Source: JBEKCP01 sp049509515
Lineage (GTDB): Bacteria; Planctomycetota; Planctomycetia; Pirellulales; Thermoguttaceae
Direction of reading: 5' to 3'
Assembly (NCBI GenBank): GCA_049509515.1
Contig: JBEKZV010000024.1
Location: 8,306 to 72,305, forward strand
DNA length: 64,000 nt
The position numbers were made by a program, and so were the translations under genes. Shown here one piece after another: positions 15,959 through 25,075 of this stretch. Every line of letters begins with the position of its first letter. The stretch's first letter is position 1. Under the pieces are notes generated by a model that did not search any database, was not told the origin of the DNA, and saw nothing but the letters and a program-made list of their open reading frames with translations.

Positions 15959-17673
15959 CAGGCGGGCTCCTGGCCGGCGCGGCGGCGGATGGCGATGAGG
16001 TCTTTCATCGTCCGGTACAGCGGCCCGGCGGGCGTTCCGAACGCATCGTGCAACGTGCGGTAGATCGCGTACAGCTCGGCGTAGGTCCGGGCCGCGGCCC
16101 GATCGGGCCGGAAAACCTGCGGCTTGACGCCGGTCATGCGGCGCTGGGCCTGCTCCGCGGTGCGGTAGGCCCCGCCGGCGACCGCCCCGAAGATGGCGGC
16201 CCCCAGGGCGCAGGTCTGCGACGAGCGGCTGACTTTCATGGGACGGTTGCAGACGTCGGCATAGATCTGCATGACGAAGCTGTTCTTCTCGGCGATGCCG
16301 CCGCAGTTGACCACTTCCTTTACGGCCACGCCGTATTCCTCCAGCCGGCGGATGATGGTCAAGGCCCCGAAGGCCGTGGCTTCCACCAGGGCCCGATAGA
16401 TCTCGGCCGCCGTGGTGTGCAGGGTCTGTCCCACCAGCAGACCGCCCAACAGGGGATCGACCAGGACCGTCCGGTTGCCGTTGTTCCAGTCCAGGGCCAA
16501 GAGGCCGCTCTGGCCGGGGCGGAGTTTTTCGGCCTGGCGGGTCAGGTGCTCGTGGGCATCCGCCTCGGACTCGTAAGCGGGCGCGCCGGCCCCGGAGGCC
16601 AAGTGCGTGACGAACCAGTTGAAGATGTCGCCCACGGCGGATTGCCCGGCCTCCAGGCCGTACATGCCGGGCACTACGGAGCCGGGCACGATGCCGCACA
16701 GCCCGGGGATGTCCGGCAGGTCACGGTCGCCGGGGGCGACCATGATGTCGCAGGTGCTGGTGCCGATGATCTTCACGAGCGTGCCGGGCCGCACGCCGGC
16801 GCCCACCGCGCCCATGTGGGCGTCGAAGGCCCCCACGGCCACGGCGATCCCCGGCGGCAGGCCCACCTTGCCGGCCACGGCGGCGGTCAGGTCGCCGGCC
16901 TTGTGGTCGGCGGGGACGGCCCGCGGGGCGTAGTGGTCGCGGACGCCGGCCAGGGCGGGATCGAGCCGGGCCAGGAACCTTTTTTGGGGCAGGCCGCCCC
17001 AGCGGTCGTTGTACAGGGCCTTGTGCCCCGCCGCGCAGATGCCCCGCGGCAGCGTGTCCGGGTCGCAATTGCCGGTCAGGAACGCGGGGATGAAATCGGC
17101 CAGCTCCACCCAGGAGTAGGCCGCCGCGAAGACCTTGGCCGCCGTCCGCCGGCAGTGCAGGATCTTCGACCAGTACCACTCGCTGCTGTACGTGCCGCCG
17201 CAGCGGGCCAGGTAGGGCATGGGCTCCCCGGCTGCCTTCTCGGTGATCTCGGCCGCCTCGGCATGCGCCGTGTGGTCCTTCCACAGCCAGGCCTGCGCGG
17301 CCGGGTGGTTGCGGAACTCCGGCGAGAGGGCCAGCGGCGTGCCGTCGCGGGCCACGGGGATCGGCGTCGAGCCGGTCGTATCCACCCCGATTCCCAGCAC
17401 GTTTTCCGGTTTGAAGCCGCGGTGCCGCCTTGCCGCCGCCACCGCCCCGCCGAGCGACTCGTACAGCCCCGCGACATAGTCGGCCGGGTTCTGCCGGGCG
17501 GTGTGGGGGTTCTTGGGGTCCAGGAGGATGCCCGCCTCGCCGCTGGGGTACTGGTAGACGTGGCTGGCGATCTCGCCGCCGTCGGCCAGGTCGATCACCA
17601 GGGCCCGCACGCTGTTGGTGCCGAAGTCCAGTCCGATTGCAAACGAGCTGCCGCGTGTCTTGGGATTCTGCAC
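15958..17673 (-). CDS. araB: Ribulokinase
   Basis: The 571-residue FGGY kinase phosphorylates L-ribulose. The N-terminal phosphate loop is IGLDFGTNSVRALVIDL near residue 13, with GIGVDTTGSTPIPV, AVAVGAFDAHMGAVGAG and the late FGGY-domain segment EVVNCGGIAEKNSFVMQIYA. The start is GTG at 17673, with GAGGAG 7 bases upstream; a longer frame runs into the upstream transporter gene and is not real. The gene is 11 bases after the POT transporter and overlaps araD by one base, so the three are surely one operon. Confidence 0.94.
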   Translation of the reverse strand: MQNPKTRGSSFAIGLDFGTNSVRALVIDLADGGEIASHVYQYPSGEAGILLDPKNPHTARQNPADYVAGLYESLGGAVAAARRHRGFKPENVLGIGVDTTGSTPIPVARDGTPLALSPEFRNHPAAQAWLWKDHTAHAEAAEITEKAAGEPMPYLARCGGTYSSEWYWSKILHCRRTAAKVFAAAYSWVELADFIPAFLTGNCDPDTLPRGICAAGHKALYNDRWGGLPQKRFLARLDPALAGVRDHYAPRAVPADHKAGDLTAAVAGKVGLPPGIAVAVGAFDAHMGAVGAGVRPGTLVKIIGTSTCDIMVAPGDRDLPDIPGLCGIVPGSVVPGMYGLEAGQSAVGDIFNWFVTHLASGAGAPAYESEADAHEHLTRQAEKLRPGQSGLLALDWNNGNRTVLVDPLLGGLLVGQTLHTTAAEIYRALVEATAFGALTIIRRLEEYGVAVKEVVNCGGIAEKNSFVMQIYADVCNRPMKVSRSSQTCALGAAIFGAVAGGAYRTAEQAQRRMTGVKPQVFRPDRAAARTYAELYAIYRTLHDAFGTPAGPLYRTMKDLIAIRRRAGQEPA

Positions 17674-17684
17674 GGCTGTTCTCC

Positions 17685-19805
17685 TCAATCCACTTCGGGG
17701 TGCATCCAGCGGTTGAGCTTCGGGGCCAAAGCGAAGCAGATGGCGGCGAAAACGAACGAGCTGACCGCCAGGGCTCCCCAGACGTTTCCATAGACGTGTA
17801 CCGTCTCGATGGGCGGCGGGATGCGGCCGCCCGGCGTCAGCACGCTGCTGGCCTGGGCGATCATCTCGGCCAGCAATTGGGCATAGGCGGAGGCCAGGAA
17901 CCAGGTGCCCATGACCGTGCTGACCAGGTGGACGGGCGAGAGGCGGGTAACCATCGACAGCCCCACCGGCGACAGGCACAATTCGCCGGTGGTGTACGGC
18001 AGGTAGGCGAGGATGAGCCAGACGAGGGGCACCATGCCGCGCCCGTCGCACGTCCAGGTGCCATACCAGAACAGGCCGAAGCCGAGGCCCAATTGCAGCA
18101 GTCCCATCGCGAACTTCACCGGCGTGCTGGGCTCCCAGCCGCGCGAGCCCAAGAACGTCCACAGCCCTGCCAACACGGGGCCCAAGAGCAGGATGTAAAT
18201 CGAGTTGACCGACTGGAAGCTGGCCGCGGGAACGTCGCGGGCGCGAGTGGCGATTCCCATGCCCACGTCATCCGCAGTGACCGCCCAATCGATCTCGAAG
18301 GATTTGTCGTCCTTCCCGTGTTCTTTTCGCGACTTCTCGAGCTGGTCGAGCGTGAACACCTGGGTGCCGTTGCGGTAGCCGACCTGCTCCTGGGTCGGTT
18401 GGATCTTGATGGTGCTGCCGACCTCGCCGGCCGTGACCGTGCGCTGCACCAGGACGCGGCGGACGTTGCGGTCGGTGAAGAAGTTCAGCGAGCTGCCTGC
18501 CTGCTCGAAGAAGGCGAAGAAGAGCATCGAGAAAAACGTGAGGACCAACACGACCTGCAGCCGCTCCCGCGCTACCCGCTCCAGTCGGACCATCTCGACG
18601 AGCAGGTAAACGACGCAGGCCAAGCCGGCGACAAAGAGCATCAGGCCGGCCGGCCGGCTGCCCTCCACGATCACGACGCCCGCAGCGCGGACCAGTGGGT
18701 TCGGGCTTTCTTCCATCTGCTTGGTCGTGGCGTCCGGAACCAGGGTGAGCGGCGCGCCGCCGAAGGGCACCCCGCGGAACTTCGCGGTTTTCTCGCCTTC
18801 GAGCGCTTCCGCGCCGGCCGGCTTCTTCTCGGCTTGGGATGATTCCGGGGCGGCCTTCTCTTTGCCGCCCGCGGGCGATGCCGTGCCGGCCTGCTCGCCG
18901 CGCGGGGGCCGGAAGAGGAGCCCAACACCCGAGACGAGGAAGACGAACAGCACCACGGCCCCGGCGGTGCCCAGGTACAGCGTCCACTCGCGCGAGAGCG
19001 GGCCGAAAAAGGGCTTGCGGAGCCGCTGGCGATCGGGTGGAGCGCCGGCGTCCCGCGGCAGCCCGCCACGTCCCAGGGCCGTCCACGCGATTCCCCCCGC
19101 CACCAAGAGCGCCACCGCCACGAAAACATTCATGGCGATCGATAACGGGTCGTCGGGATGGTAGCCGAGAAGCCCCGCCGCCGTCACCAGCGAGGTCAGC
19201 AGGATCAGGATGCGGCTCAGCGGCGTCGGCGCGATGAACAGGGCGACACCGGAGAGCATCCCCGCCGTTGCCAGCGCGAAGCCGTACTGCCGGCCGTACT
19301 CCTCGCCGATGAAACTGCACAGCAGCGGCGACATGGCCGCTCCCAGGTTGATCCCCAGGTAGAAAATCGTAAAGCCGCCGTCGCGCTTCCGGCTGCCGGG
19401 CTTATAGAGCGATCCGACGATGGTCGAGATGTTCGGTTTGAAGAAGCCGTTGCCGGTGATCAACAGCGCCAGGGCCGTGAAAAAGGCCCAGCGGTCCGGG
19501 ATGGTCATCATGAATTGCCCGGCGGCCATCAACAGGCCGCCGAGAATGATCGCCCGGCGGGCGCCCAGCAGGCGGTCGGCCAACATGCCACCGAAGAACG
19601 GCGACATGTAGACCAGCGACGTGTACGCCCCGTAAACCGTATTGGCCGTGCTGTCTCCGTAGGCCAAGAAGTCCTTGGTCATGTAGAAGACCAGCAGGGC
19701 CCGCATCCCGTAGAACGAAAACCGCTCCCACATCTCGACGAAGAACAGGCCGAACAGCCCGGTCGGCTGCCCCAATAGGGTTGCGGAGTCGCGATTCTCG
19801 GCCAT
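17685..19805 (-). CDS. POT/PTR family proton-coupled transporter in the arabinose operon
   Basis: A 706-residue major-facilitator protein. The POT signature ExxER is present as EMWERFSFYG (Glu24, Glu27, Arg28) and the PTR2 motif as FYLGINLGAAMSPLL. About 12-14 membrane segments are visible. It is some 200 residues longer than ordinary POT proteins because of a charged, low-complexity insert (EQAGTASPAGGKEKAAPESS onward) and a long soluble loop with RTVTAGEVGSTIKIQPTQEQ. The ATG at 19805 has GGGAGG 5 bases upstream. POT proteins normally import di/tripeptides with protons; leading an araB-araD operon suggests it may carry a sugar or glyco-compound, or that peptide and pentose uptake are co-expressed. 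Confidence 0.87.
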   Translation of the reverse strand: MAENRDSATLLGQPTGLFGLFFVEMWERFSFYGMRALLVFYMTKDFLAYGDSTANTVYGAYTSLVYMSPFFGGMLADRLLGARRAIILGGLLMAAGQFMMTIPDRWAFFTALALLITGNGFFKPNISTIVGSLYKPGSRKRDGGFTIFYLGINLGAAMSPLLCSFIGEEYGRQYGFALATAGMLSGVALFIAPTPLSRILILLTSLVTAAGLLGYHPDDPLSIAMNVFVAVALLVAGGIAWTALGRGGLPRDAGAPPDRQRLRKPFFGPLSREWTLYLGTAGAVVLFVFLVSGVGLLFRPPRGEQAGTASPAGGKEKAAPESSQAEKKPAGAEALEGEKTAKFRGVPFGGAPLTLVPDATTKQMEESPNPLVRAAGVVIVEGSRPAGLMLFVAGLACVVYLLVEMVRLERVARERLQVVLVLTFFSMLFFAFFEQAGSSLNFFTDRNVRRVLVQRTVTAGEVGSTIKIQPTQEQVGYRNGTQVFTLDQLEKSRKEHGKDDKSFEIDWAVTADDVGMGIATRARDVPAASFQSVNSIYILLLGPVLAGLWTFLGSRGWEPSTPVKFAMGLLQLGLGFGLFWYGTWTCDGRGMVPLVWLILAYLPYTTGELCLSPVGLSMVTRLSPVHLVSTVMGTWFLASAYAQLLAEMIAQASSVLTPGGRIPPPIETVHVYGNVWGALAVSSFVFAAICFALAPKLNRWMHPEVD

Positions 19806-20030
19806 GTATCCTCCCGATCTCTGCGCTGTCTGCTTCGCGGCCCCCCCGAGCATAGTCAGCGCGGGCGGTACCCCCAAGATAACCAGACGTGCCGGCCGCG
19901 TCGAGTAGCCTGCCTCGGGGGAGCCCCATCGCCTGGGGGCACGCCCAAACTGCTCTTCCCCCACGGGCTGATTTATGGTAGGAACCCGCGAATTTTCTCG
20001 GGACGGTATCCCTCTTTCGGGGGCTTGCCT

Positions 20031-22286
20031 ATGCGACGCTTCATTGCCGGCATCCTCGCGGTAGCCGCTGTGGCCGCGCTGGGGTTCTTTGCCATTGCCA
20101 AGGCCCAGCGGGGCGGCCCGGACCAAGTCGATTCCGAACAGGCGGCGGCCGCCGATCCGGGGCCGTACCAGAACCCGATGCGGCCCGCCGCAGCGGAAAG
20201 CCCGCCGCAGAAGCCGGCTGCCGATCCCTTCATGCCGCGAGAGGCCCGCTCCGACCCGCTCGTGCAAACGGCCGGCGGCCAAGAGGCGGCTGGGACGAAA
20301 GGCCGCCAGGAGCTTCCCCCCGTGCCTCCGCCCGCCCCGGTGATGGGCCCGGACCCGGGCGCCGCCCACCGGCTCGAGACGGCATCCGATCCGCCGGGCT
20401 CGCGGGAGCCGCCCCCATTTCGGGCCGATCCGCCGGCGGCCGCCGATCCGGGGCCGTACCGGAACCCGCTGCGTCCTGACGCGGCCGAAAACCCGCCGCA
20501 GAAGCCGGCTGCCGATCCCTTCGCGATGCGAGAGGTCCGCGCCGACCCGGTCGTTCGCACGGCCAGCGGCCAAGAGGCCACCGGGTTGAAGGGCCGCGAC
20601 GAGTTTCCACCCGCGCCTCCGGCCGCCCCCTTGCCGGGCCCGGAACTGGGCGGCACCCGCCGGCTCGATACGGCGTCCGATCCGCCGGGCTCGCGGGAGC
20701 CGGCCCCATTTCGGGCCGATCCGGCGGCGGCCCCGGCGATGACGTTGCTCGCCCCGCTGCCGCGCAACGAGGTCCCGCCACGCAACGACGCGCCGCTACG
20801 GTCCGAGGCGACTGGGCAAACGAGGCAAGATGCCTTTGCTGCCGAGGTCCCCCCGCGGGCCGATGCGGCCGACGCAGCGGCCGACGGCGTCGGGCAGCCC
20901 GGCGACAAACGCCTCGAAGGCCCGCAAACCCCGCAATTGACCATCCAAAAACTCGCCCCGCCGGAGATCCAGGTGGGCCGGCCCGCCGTCTTCCGCGTGA
21001 AGGTCCGCAATACGGGCACGGTGCCGGCCGCCAACGTGCGGGTCTCGGACCAGGTTCCCCGGGGGACGCGGCTCTTGGGCAGCACCCCGCAGGCATCGCA
21101 AGGCAGCCACGGCGAGCTGGTCTGGTCGCTCGGCGCCCTGGCGCCGGGCCAGGAGTCCACCGTCGAGATGCAGTTGTTGCCCACCGCCGAAGGCGAGATC
21201 GGCAGCGTGGCCAGCGTCGGGTTCGACGCCGGCGCCTCGGCCCGCTCCGTCTCCACCCGCCCCCGGCTGGTCATCGAGACCACCGGGACCGGCCGCGTAC
21301 TGGTCGGCGACCAGGCCACGCTGACATTCGTCGTATCGAACCCCGGCACGGGCGTCGCCACCGGCGTGGTGCTGGAGGAGCGGGTTCCCGCTGGATTGAC
21401 CCACCCGGCCGGCGGCCAACTGGAATACCCGATCGGCGATCTGCGGCCCGGCGAGACCCGCAAGCTAGACCTGAAAATGAAGGCCGTCCGGGCGGGCCAG
21501 ACGAGCAACGTCGTTGCCGCCCGCGGCGACGCCAGCCTCCGCTGCGAGCACCGCTTCAACCTGGAGGTGGTCGCGCCGCAGTTGGACATCGCCCTGGCCG
21601 GTCCCAAGCGGCGCTACCTGGAGCGGGAGGCGACGTACCAGGTTTCGGTGGTGAACCCGGGCACGGCCGCCGCCCAGCAAGTCGAGCTGGTGGCCTACTT
21701 GCCGCCGGGGCTGCGGTTCGTGGGGGCCAACAACGCCGGCCATTACGACGAGGCCACCCGCGCCGTCTCCTGGCGGCTTGCCGAGCTGCCCACGAACCAG
21801 CGGGGCAACGTCGAGCTGGTGACCTTGCCCGTGGAGGCCGGCCAGCAGAACATCAAGATCCGCGGCACCGCGGCGCGCGGGCTGGCGGTCGAGAAGGAGC
21901 AGCCGGTCGTGGTCGAGGGGGTCGCCGCCGTGTTGTTCCAGGTGGCCGGCACGCGGAATCCCATCGACGTCGGCGGCGAGACGACCTACGAGGTCCGCGT
22001 GGTCAACCAGGGATCGAAGGCGGCCGGCAACGTCCGCGTGGCGCTCGTCCTGCCGCCGGAGCTCAAGCCGCTGGGGGCCGAAGGCCCGACGCGCTACAGC
22101 ATCCAGAACGGCCAGGTGGTCTTCGAGGGCCTGGCCCAACTGCCCCCCAAGGCCGACGCCCTCTACCGCGTGCGGGCCCAGGGCCTGCGGCCCGGCGACC
22201 TGCGGGTCCGCTGCCAGCTCCTGACCGACGACCTGCAGACGCCGGTCACGAAGGAAGAGAGCACGCAGGTCTGCGCGGACGAGTAG
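20031..22286 (+). CDS. Secreted DUF11-repeat protein with duplicated proline-rich N-terminal region
   Basis: The 751-residue product starts with a signal-like helix (MRRFIAGILAVAAVAALGFF). Residues about 39-235 are two copies of a 97-residue proline/alanine-rich unit (ADPGPYQNPMRPAAAESPPQ and ADPGPYRNPLRPDAAENPPQ). From about residue 305 follow four DUF11-like beta domains with the N-x-G-x-x-x-A/V-x-N-V pattern, e.g. FRVKVRNTGTVPAANVRVSD and FVVSNPGTGVATGVVLEERV. Such domains are common in planctomycete surface or cell-envelope proteins. The ATG at 20031 was chosen over a TTG two codons upstream. It is divergent from the POT operon. A structural envelope role is likely; no enzyme motif is seen. 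Confidence 0.8.
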   Translation: MRRFIAGILAVAAVAALGFFAIAKAQRGGPDQVDSEQAAAADPGPYQNPMRPAAAESPPQKPAADPFMPREARSDPLVQTAGGQEAAGTKGRQELPPVPPPAPVMGPDPGAAHRLETASDPPGSREPPPFRADPPAAADPGPYRNPLRPDAAENPPQKPAADPFAMREVRADPVVRTASGQEATGLKGRDEFPPAPPAAPLPGPELGGTRRLDTASDPPGSREPAPFRADPAAAPAMTLLAPLPRNEVPPRNDAPLRSEATGQTRQDAFAAEVPPRADAADAAADGVGQPGDKRLEGPQTPQLTIQKLAPPEIQVGRPAVFRVKVRNTGTVPAANVRVSDQVPRGTRLLGSTPQASQGSHGELVWSLGALAPGQESTVEMQLLPTAEGEIGSVASVGFDAGASARSVSTRPRLVIETTGTGRVLVGDQATLTFVVSNPGTGVATGVVLEERVPAGLTHPAGGQLEYPIGDLRPGETRKLDLKMKAVRAGQTSNVVAARGDASLRCEHRFNLEVVAPQLDIALAGPKRRYLEREATYQVSVVNPGTAAAQQVELVAYLPPGLRFVGANNAGHYDEATRAVSWRLAELPTNQRGNVELVTLPVEAGQQNIKIRGTAARGLAVEKEQPVVVEGVAAVLFQVAGTRNPIDVGGETTYEVRVVNQGSKAAGNVRVALVLPPELKPLGAEGPTRYSIQNGQVVFEGLAQLPPKADALYRVRAQGLRPGDLRVRCQLLTDDLQTPVTKEESTQVCADE
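20145..20726 (+). repeat. 291-bp in-frame tandem duplication
   Basis: Two units of 291 bp (97 codons) inside the DUF11 gene, starting near 20145 and 20436. They share long identical runs such as CCGCCGCAGAAGCCGGCTGC and end with GATCCGCCGGGCTCGCGGGA. Divergence between them is modest, so the duplication is fairly recent. Confidence 0.8.
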
Positions 22287-22375
22287 GGCCTTGGCCGAAC
22301 GCCCCCCTTGTGCGGCTCGCGCCCCGTGGGCATACTCGACCCTTTGCAGAGCGGGCCCTGTTGCCCCCTTCGGGT

Positions 22376-22912
22376 ATGTGGCCGATGTTCGAGATAGCCA
22401 GGTTTGCAGGAACGCCCGGCCGAAGCATCGTCGTCCAGACGCACAAGGGAACGGGGCTGGAAAACTACGTGGCCCCTGAACCGACCGTCCAGAGCGCGAA
22501 CCTGTATGCTGCCAAGCGAAAACAGCATCCGGGCTGGGCTCAGCGAAAGCCGGCTGCGGGCGTGTATAATTGTGCTGGAATGGTTTGGGCTTCCAGGAGG
22601 ACCACTCTGCCTGAGCCGTCCGACTGGCGAAGGGTATTGCAGGAGGATAATTACCGGCAAGTCCGCCGTGGCGAGCTGCCCCATGTGGGGGACCTTGTGG
22701 TCTATGTGAGGAAGGGCTACACGGAGATCCTTCACGTGGCGGTCGTCTTCAGCGTCGATCGGTTTATCGGGCACGACCCCAGCGGCGGCGTAGCAATTCG
22801 TGTTCTCAGCAAGTGGGACAACCAGTCGGGTGAAGACAGCCACGCCTTGGACGATCTCGTCCTGAACGGTGGCGAAGAATACGTTAGCGAGATTTGGACT
22901 GACCGGCCGTAG
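22376..22912 (+). CDS. Putative NlpC/P60- or CHAP-like cysteine hydrolase
   Basis: About 178 residues from an ATG at 22376 (another Met is at 22385; no strong ribosome site, so the start is uncertain). The segment GVYNCAGMVWASRRTTLP puts a nucleophile-like Cys66 at a helix start, and ELPHVGDLVVYVRKGYTEIL then HVAVVFSV puts a His120 on a strand, the order and spacing of papain-like NlpC/P60 and CHAP amidases, including the typical GDLVVY strand before the His. Membership is inferred from this pattern only. No signal peptide is seen, so a cytoplasmic or immunity role is possible rather than wall turnover. First of a three-gene unit with 22940 and 23457. Confidence 0.5.
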   Translation: MWPMFEIARFAGTPGRSIVVQTHKGTGLENYVAPEPTVQSANLYAAKRKQHPGWAQRKPAAGVYNCAGMVWASRRTTLPEPSDWRRVLQEDNYRQVRRGELPHVGDLVVYVRKGYTEILHVAVVFSVDRFIGHDPSGGVAIRVLSKWDNQSGEDSHALDDLVLNGGEEYVSEIWTDRP

Positions 22913-22939
22913 GACTTGGCAGCGCATCGGGAGAACAGC

Positions 22940-23470
22940 ATGGCGTCTCGCGTTCTGGCGGCTCTGGCCTCCGACGAATTCCTGGTTTCTTTGGGAACCG
23001 TCTCGTCTGCCGAAGCGCTGAGGAGGCATCTGCAGCAGTCGGAATTCGTTAAAGCGGTCGGGGAGGCGCTCACCAGCGGAGAGGTCTCCGAGGAGCGAGT
23101 TCGGCAATTCGTTTCGGACTTGATGAGGTCGTTCAAGCCGGGTGAACAGTTCTTCTACGATCCGGCCCTCGCCGCGCTGGCCGTCGTCATGCGGAGGAGG
23201 TACACGCCGTTCGCGGATGAATTTCTGCTCGACCTGGCGAGGGTGGGCAGGATTGTGGAATTCCCGTTCAGTCCGCGGGTGGCACAACTGTGCAGGCTCG
23301 AATGGGGAGCCCGGCACCCACGCGTCAAGAAGAAGACCAAGACGTACAACGAAGCGGCCCTTCGGGCCTTGCGGCATGCGAAGTTCTCGTATCGCGTTGT
23401 GCTCGTCAGCAGCCGGCGTCTGAAGCGAACTGGAACAATCAAGCGGGAAGCAAGCTATGCCACGTCTTGA
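22940..23470 (+). CDS. Hypothetical helical protein, middle gene of the 22.4-23.8 kb cassette
   Basis: A 176-residue protein starting MASRVLAALASDEFLVSLGT. It is predicted mostly helical and charged, with a basic C-terminal third (RVKKKTKTYNEAALRALRHA). No signal peptide, membrane helix or known motif was found. The ATG at 22940 has GGGAG 7 bases upstream. It starts 27 bases after the hydrolase-like gene, and its 3' end overlaps the next gene by 14 bases, so translation is probably coupled. I do not recognise the family. Confidence 0.6.
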   Translation: MASRVLAALASDEFLVSLGTVSSAEALRRHLQQSEFVKAVGEALTSGEVSEERVRQFVSDLMRSFKPGEQFFYDPALAALAVVMRRRYTPFADEFLLDLARVGRIVEFPFSPRVAQLCRLEWGARHPRVKKKTKTYNEAALRALRHAKFSYRVVLVSSRRLKRTGTIKREASYATS

Positions 23471-23840
23471 GTACTTCCTCGTTAGCGAGAGCAGCACCGT
23501 CGACAACGAGACCGGGGCCCTCAGCGTTTTCAACGTCATTAACGAGATCAAGGTCGAGAGCTTTCCGGCGGTACTGCCGAAACTCGCCCTGGTTACCTGC
23601 TGGATTCCAACTCCCGACGAAATCCGCGACGGAGACGAATTCCAGGTTACCTTCGAGTTCAGCGTGCCCGGTTCAACGGAGAACGGGAAGATTCGCAGTA
23701 GCTTTCAGGCCGAGTCGAGTTTCCAGCACTTGATCATGAACGTTGTGGGAGTCCCCGTGGCTCGTCCCGGGGAGATCGTGATAGCCCTGCTGCTCGATGA
23801 CCAGAAGCAGGCGTCGCACACGATCTTCGTGACCGCCTGA
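23457..23840 (+). CDS. DUF6941-like protein
   Basis: A 127-residue beta-rich protein beginning MPRLEYFLVSESSTVDNETG and continuing SVFNVINEIKVESFPAVLPK. This N-terminal pattern (LEYFLVSE, D, LSVFN) is the one I associate with the DUF6941 family of unknown function. It overlaps the preceding gene by 14 bases. No signal peptide. Small size and the conserved context suggest a partner or structural protein for the two genes before it. Confidence 0.6.
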   Translation: MPRLEYFLVSESSTVDNETGALSVFNVINEIKVESFPAVLPKLALVTCWIPTPDEIRDGDEFQVTFEFSVPGSTENGKIRSSFQAESSFQHLIMNVVGVPVARPGEIVIALLLDDQKQASHTIFVTA

Positions 23841-24507
23841 GGTTATTCGACGCGGCTCTAAGCGTCCACGGGGCGGGCGGGACTAGTCGCCGCCCCGGCC
23901 TGGCCGCAACTTGGCGCGTCCCCGGCGTCTACTGACACCTCTCACCTGACACCTCGCGCCGCCCGGGGATTCGGCCCTCAAGAAAGCGGCCTGAAACGCC
24001 TTCCGGACCGGCCGTCCGGCCCGGCTCAGGAAGGCTTCGGCAGGACCCGGCCCGCCGGATCAACGTTCGTCCCACGGGGGGTTTTTCCGCCGGGTGCCGA
24101 CAACCGCCTCTACTGGGATGCGCGTCCCAGCAAAGGGTCGTTTTTCGGGATTCCCGTAAAACGCTTGACTTGATGAGAAAGCGGTCTGAATGTCTGTGTC
24201 GGCAACGCCCTGGTGCAGAGCGCCGGCCGGAACCGTGTGGATGAGAGGCCGTCTCTGACCGACGCGCTGGGCCGTCTCCCCGCGATCCGGTTTGACGACA
24301 CTGCGACCCTGGTAGCCCTGCCGCGGGATCGCTGGGATGCGGTACATCCCGCGCATCTGCTCACTGAACGCGCGGAACCCTCCCGCAAAGCACGGGTTCG
24401 TCGCCACCGCCTGTTCCAACCGCCTCGGCGTTCATTGACAACGTTCATGGGTCGGGTAGACTGGGGCGACTGCGGCCGTAGCGGCAAACTATCGAGGAAA
24501 TTAACAC
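23841..24507. other. Intergenic stretch with repeat fragments, no supported gene
   Basis: About 670 bases. It holds the TGACACCTCTCACCTGACAC motif (23933 on), also found inverted near 39630-39665. A minus-strand frame at 24060-24419 is open for 119 residues but shows no ribosome site or family features. Confidence 0.45.
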
Positions 24508-24867
24508 ATGGCGACCAAGAAAAAAGCCCCTCCTGCGAACCCCACCCTCCCCCCGACATTCCAGGCGTTCGTCAATAAGTTCCCCGCCCTGGGAGAGGCC
24601 CACGAGCGGGTCGGCAAGGTCGTGGACGCCGCCGGTCCGCTGGACCGCAAGACCTGCGAACTAATCAAGGCGGGCATCTGCGTCGGCGGCGGTCTGGAGT
24701 CGGCACTGCGAAGCCACGTCCGCCGAGCCATGCAGCACGGCGCGACCGAAACGGAGGTCGAGCAGGCGATTCTGCTGGCCATGAACACGTGCGGATTCCC
24801 CCGCACCGTGGCCGCCTGGCAATGGGCCTGGCAGCAGATCGAGCGCGATCGAGCAAACGACGGTTGA
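24508..24867 (+). CDS. Carboxymuconolactone decarboxylase/AhpD-like protein
   Basis: A 119-residue helical protein with the CMD/AhpD core: LGEAHERVGKVVDAAGPLDR, then KTCELIKAGICVGGGLESAL and RSHVRRAMQHGATETEVEQA. The usual C-x-x-C of AhpD peroxidases is not present in that form (one Cys in KTCELI, one in GICVGG), so thiol peroxidase activity is doubtful. The E-x-x-x-L-x-x-x-A helix and the HV-R-A-x-x-x-G-A-T segment are kept. It lies about 200 bases before the formate dehydrogenase genes; the intervening promoter suggests it is separately expressed. Confidence 0.8.
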   Translation: MATKKKAPPANPTLPPTFQAFVNKFPALGEAHERVGKVVDAAGPLDRKTCELIKAGICVGGGLESALRSHVRRAMQHGATETEVEQAILLAMNTCGFPRTVAAWQWAWQQIERDRANDG

Positions 24868-24973
24868 TGCCTGCCCCGTTTCGCGCCAGAGCGATTCCCG
24901 CGATGCACTGTCTTCGTCTTCCGCGCGCCTTATACATCAGTGCGCAGCATCTGATTTGCACCTGCGCCGAACC

Positions 24974-25002
24974 TTGCCGCGAAGGCCGGTTTGTTGTATA
25001 AC
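24974..25002 (+). promoter_or_regulatory. Candidate promoter of the formate dehydrogenase operon
   Basis: TTGCCG (24974-24979), 17 bases, then TATAAC (24997-25002). The first gene starts 73 bases downstream, leaving a short 5' leader. No other same-strand promoter of this quality was noticed near it. Confidence 0.5.
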
Positions 25003-25075
25003 GTGTGGTAGGGATGTCGTGGCGGCACAATCGTTGTTTAGTGCGGCAATTATCATTCCGCGTCCGAGGCTGACA

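Noticed and set aside
24060..24419. Minus-strand open frame of 119 codons
   Set aside because: No ribosome site, no recognisable family and unusual composition; treated as non-coding.
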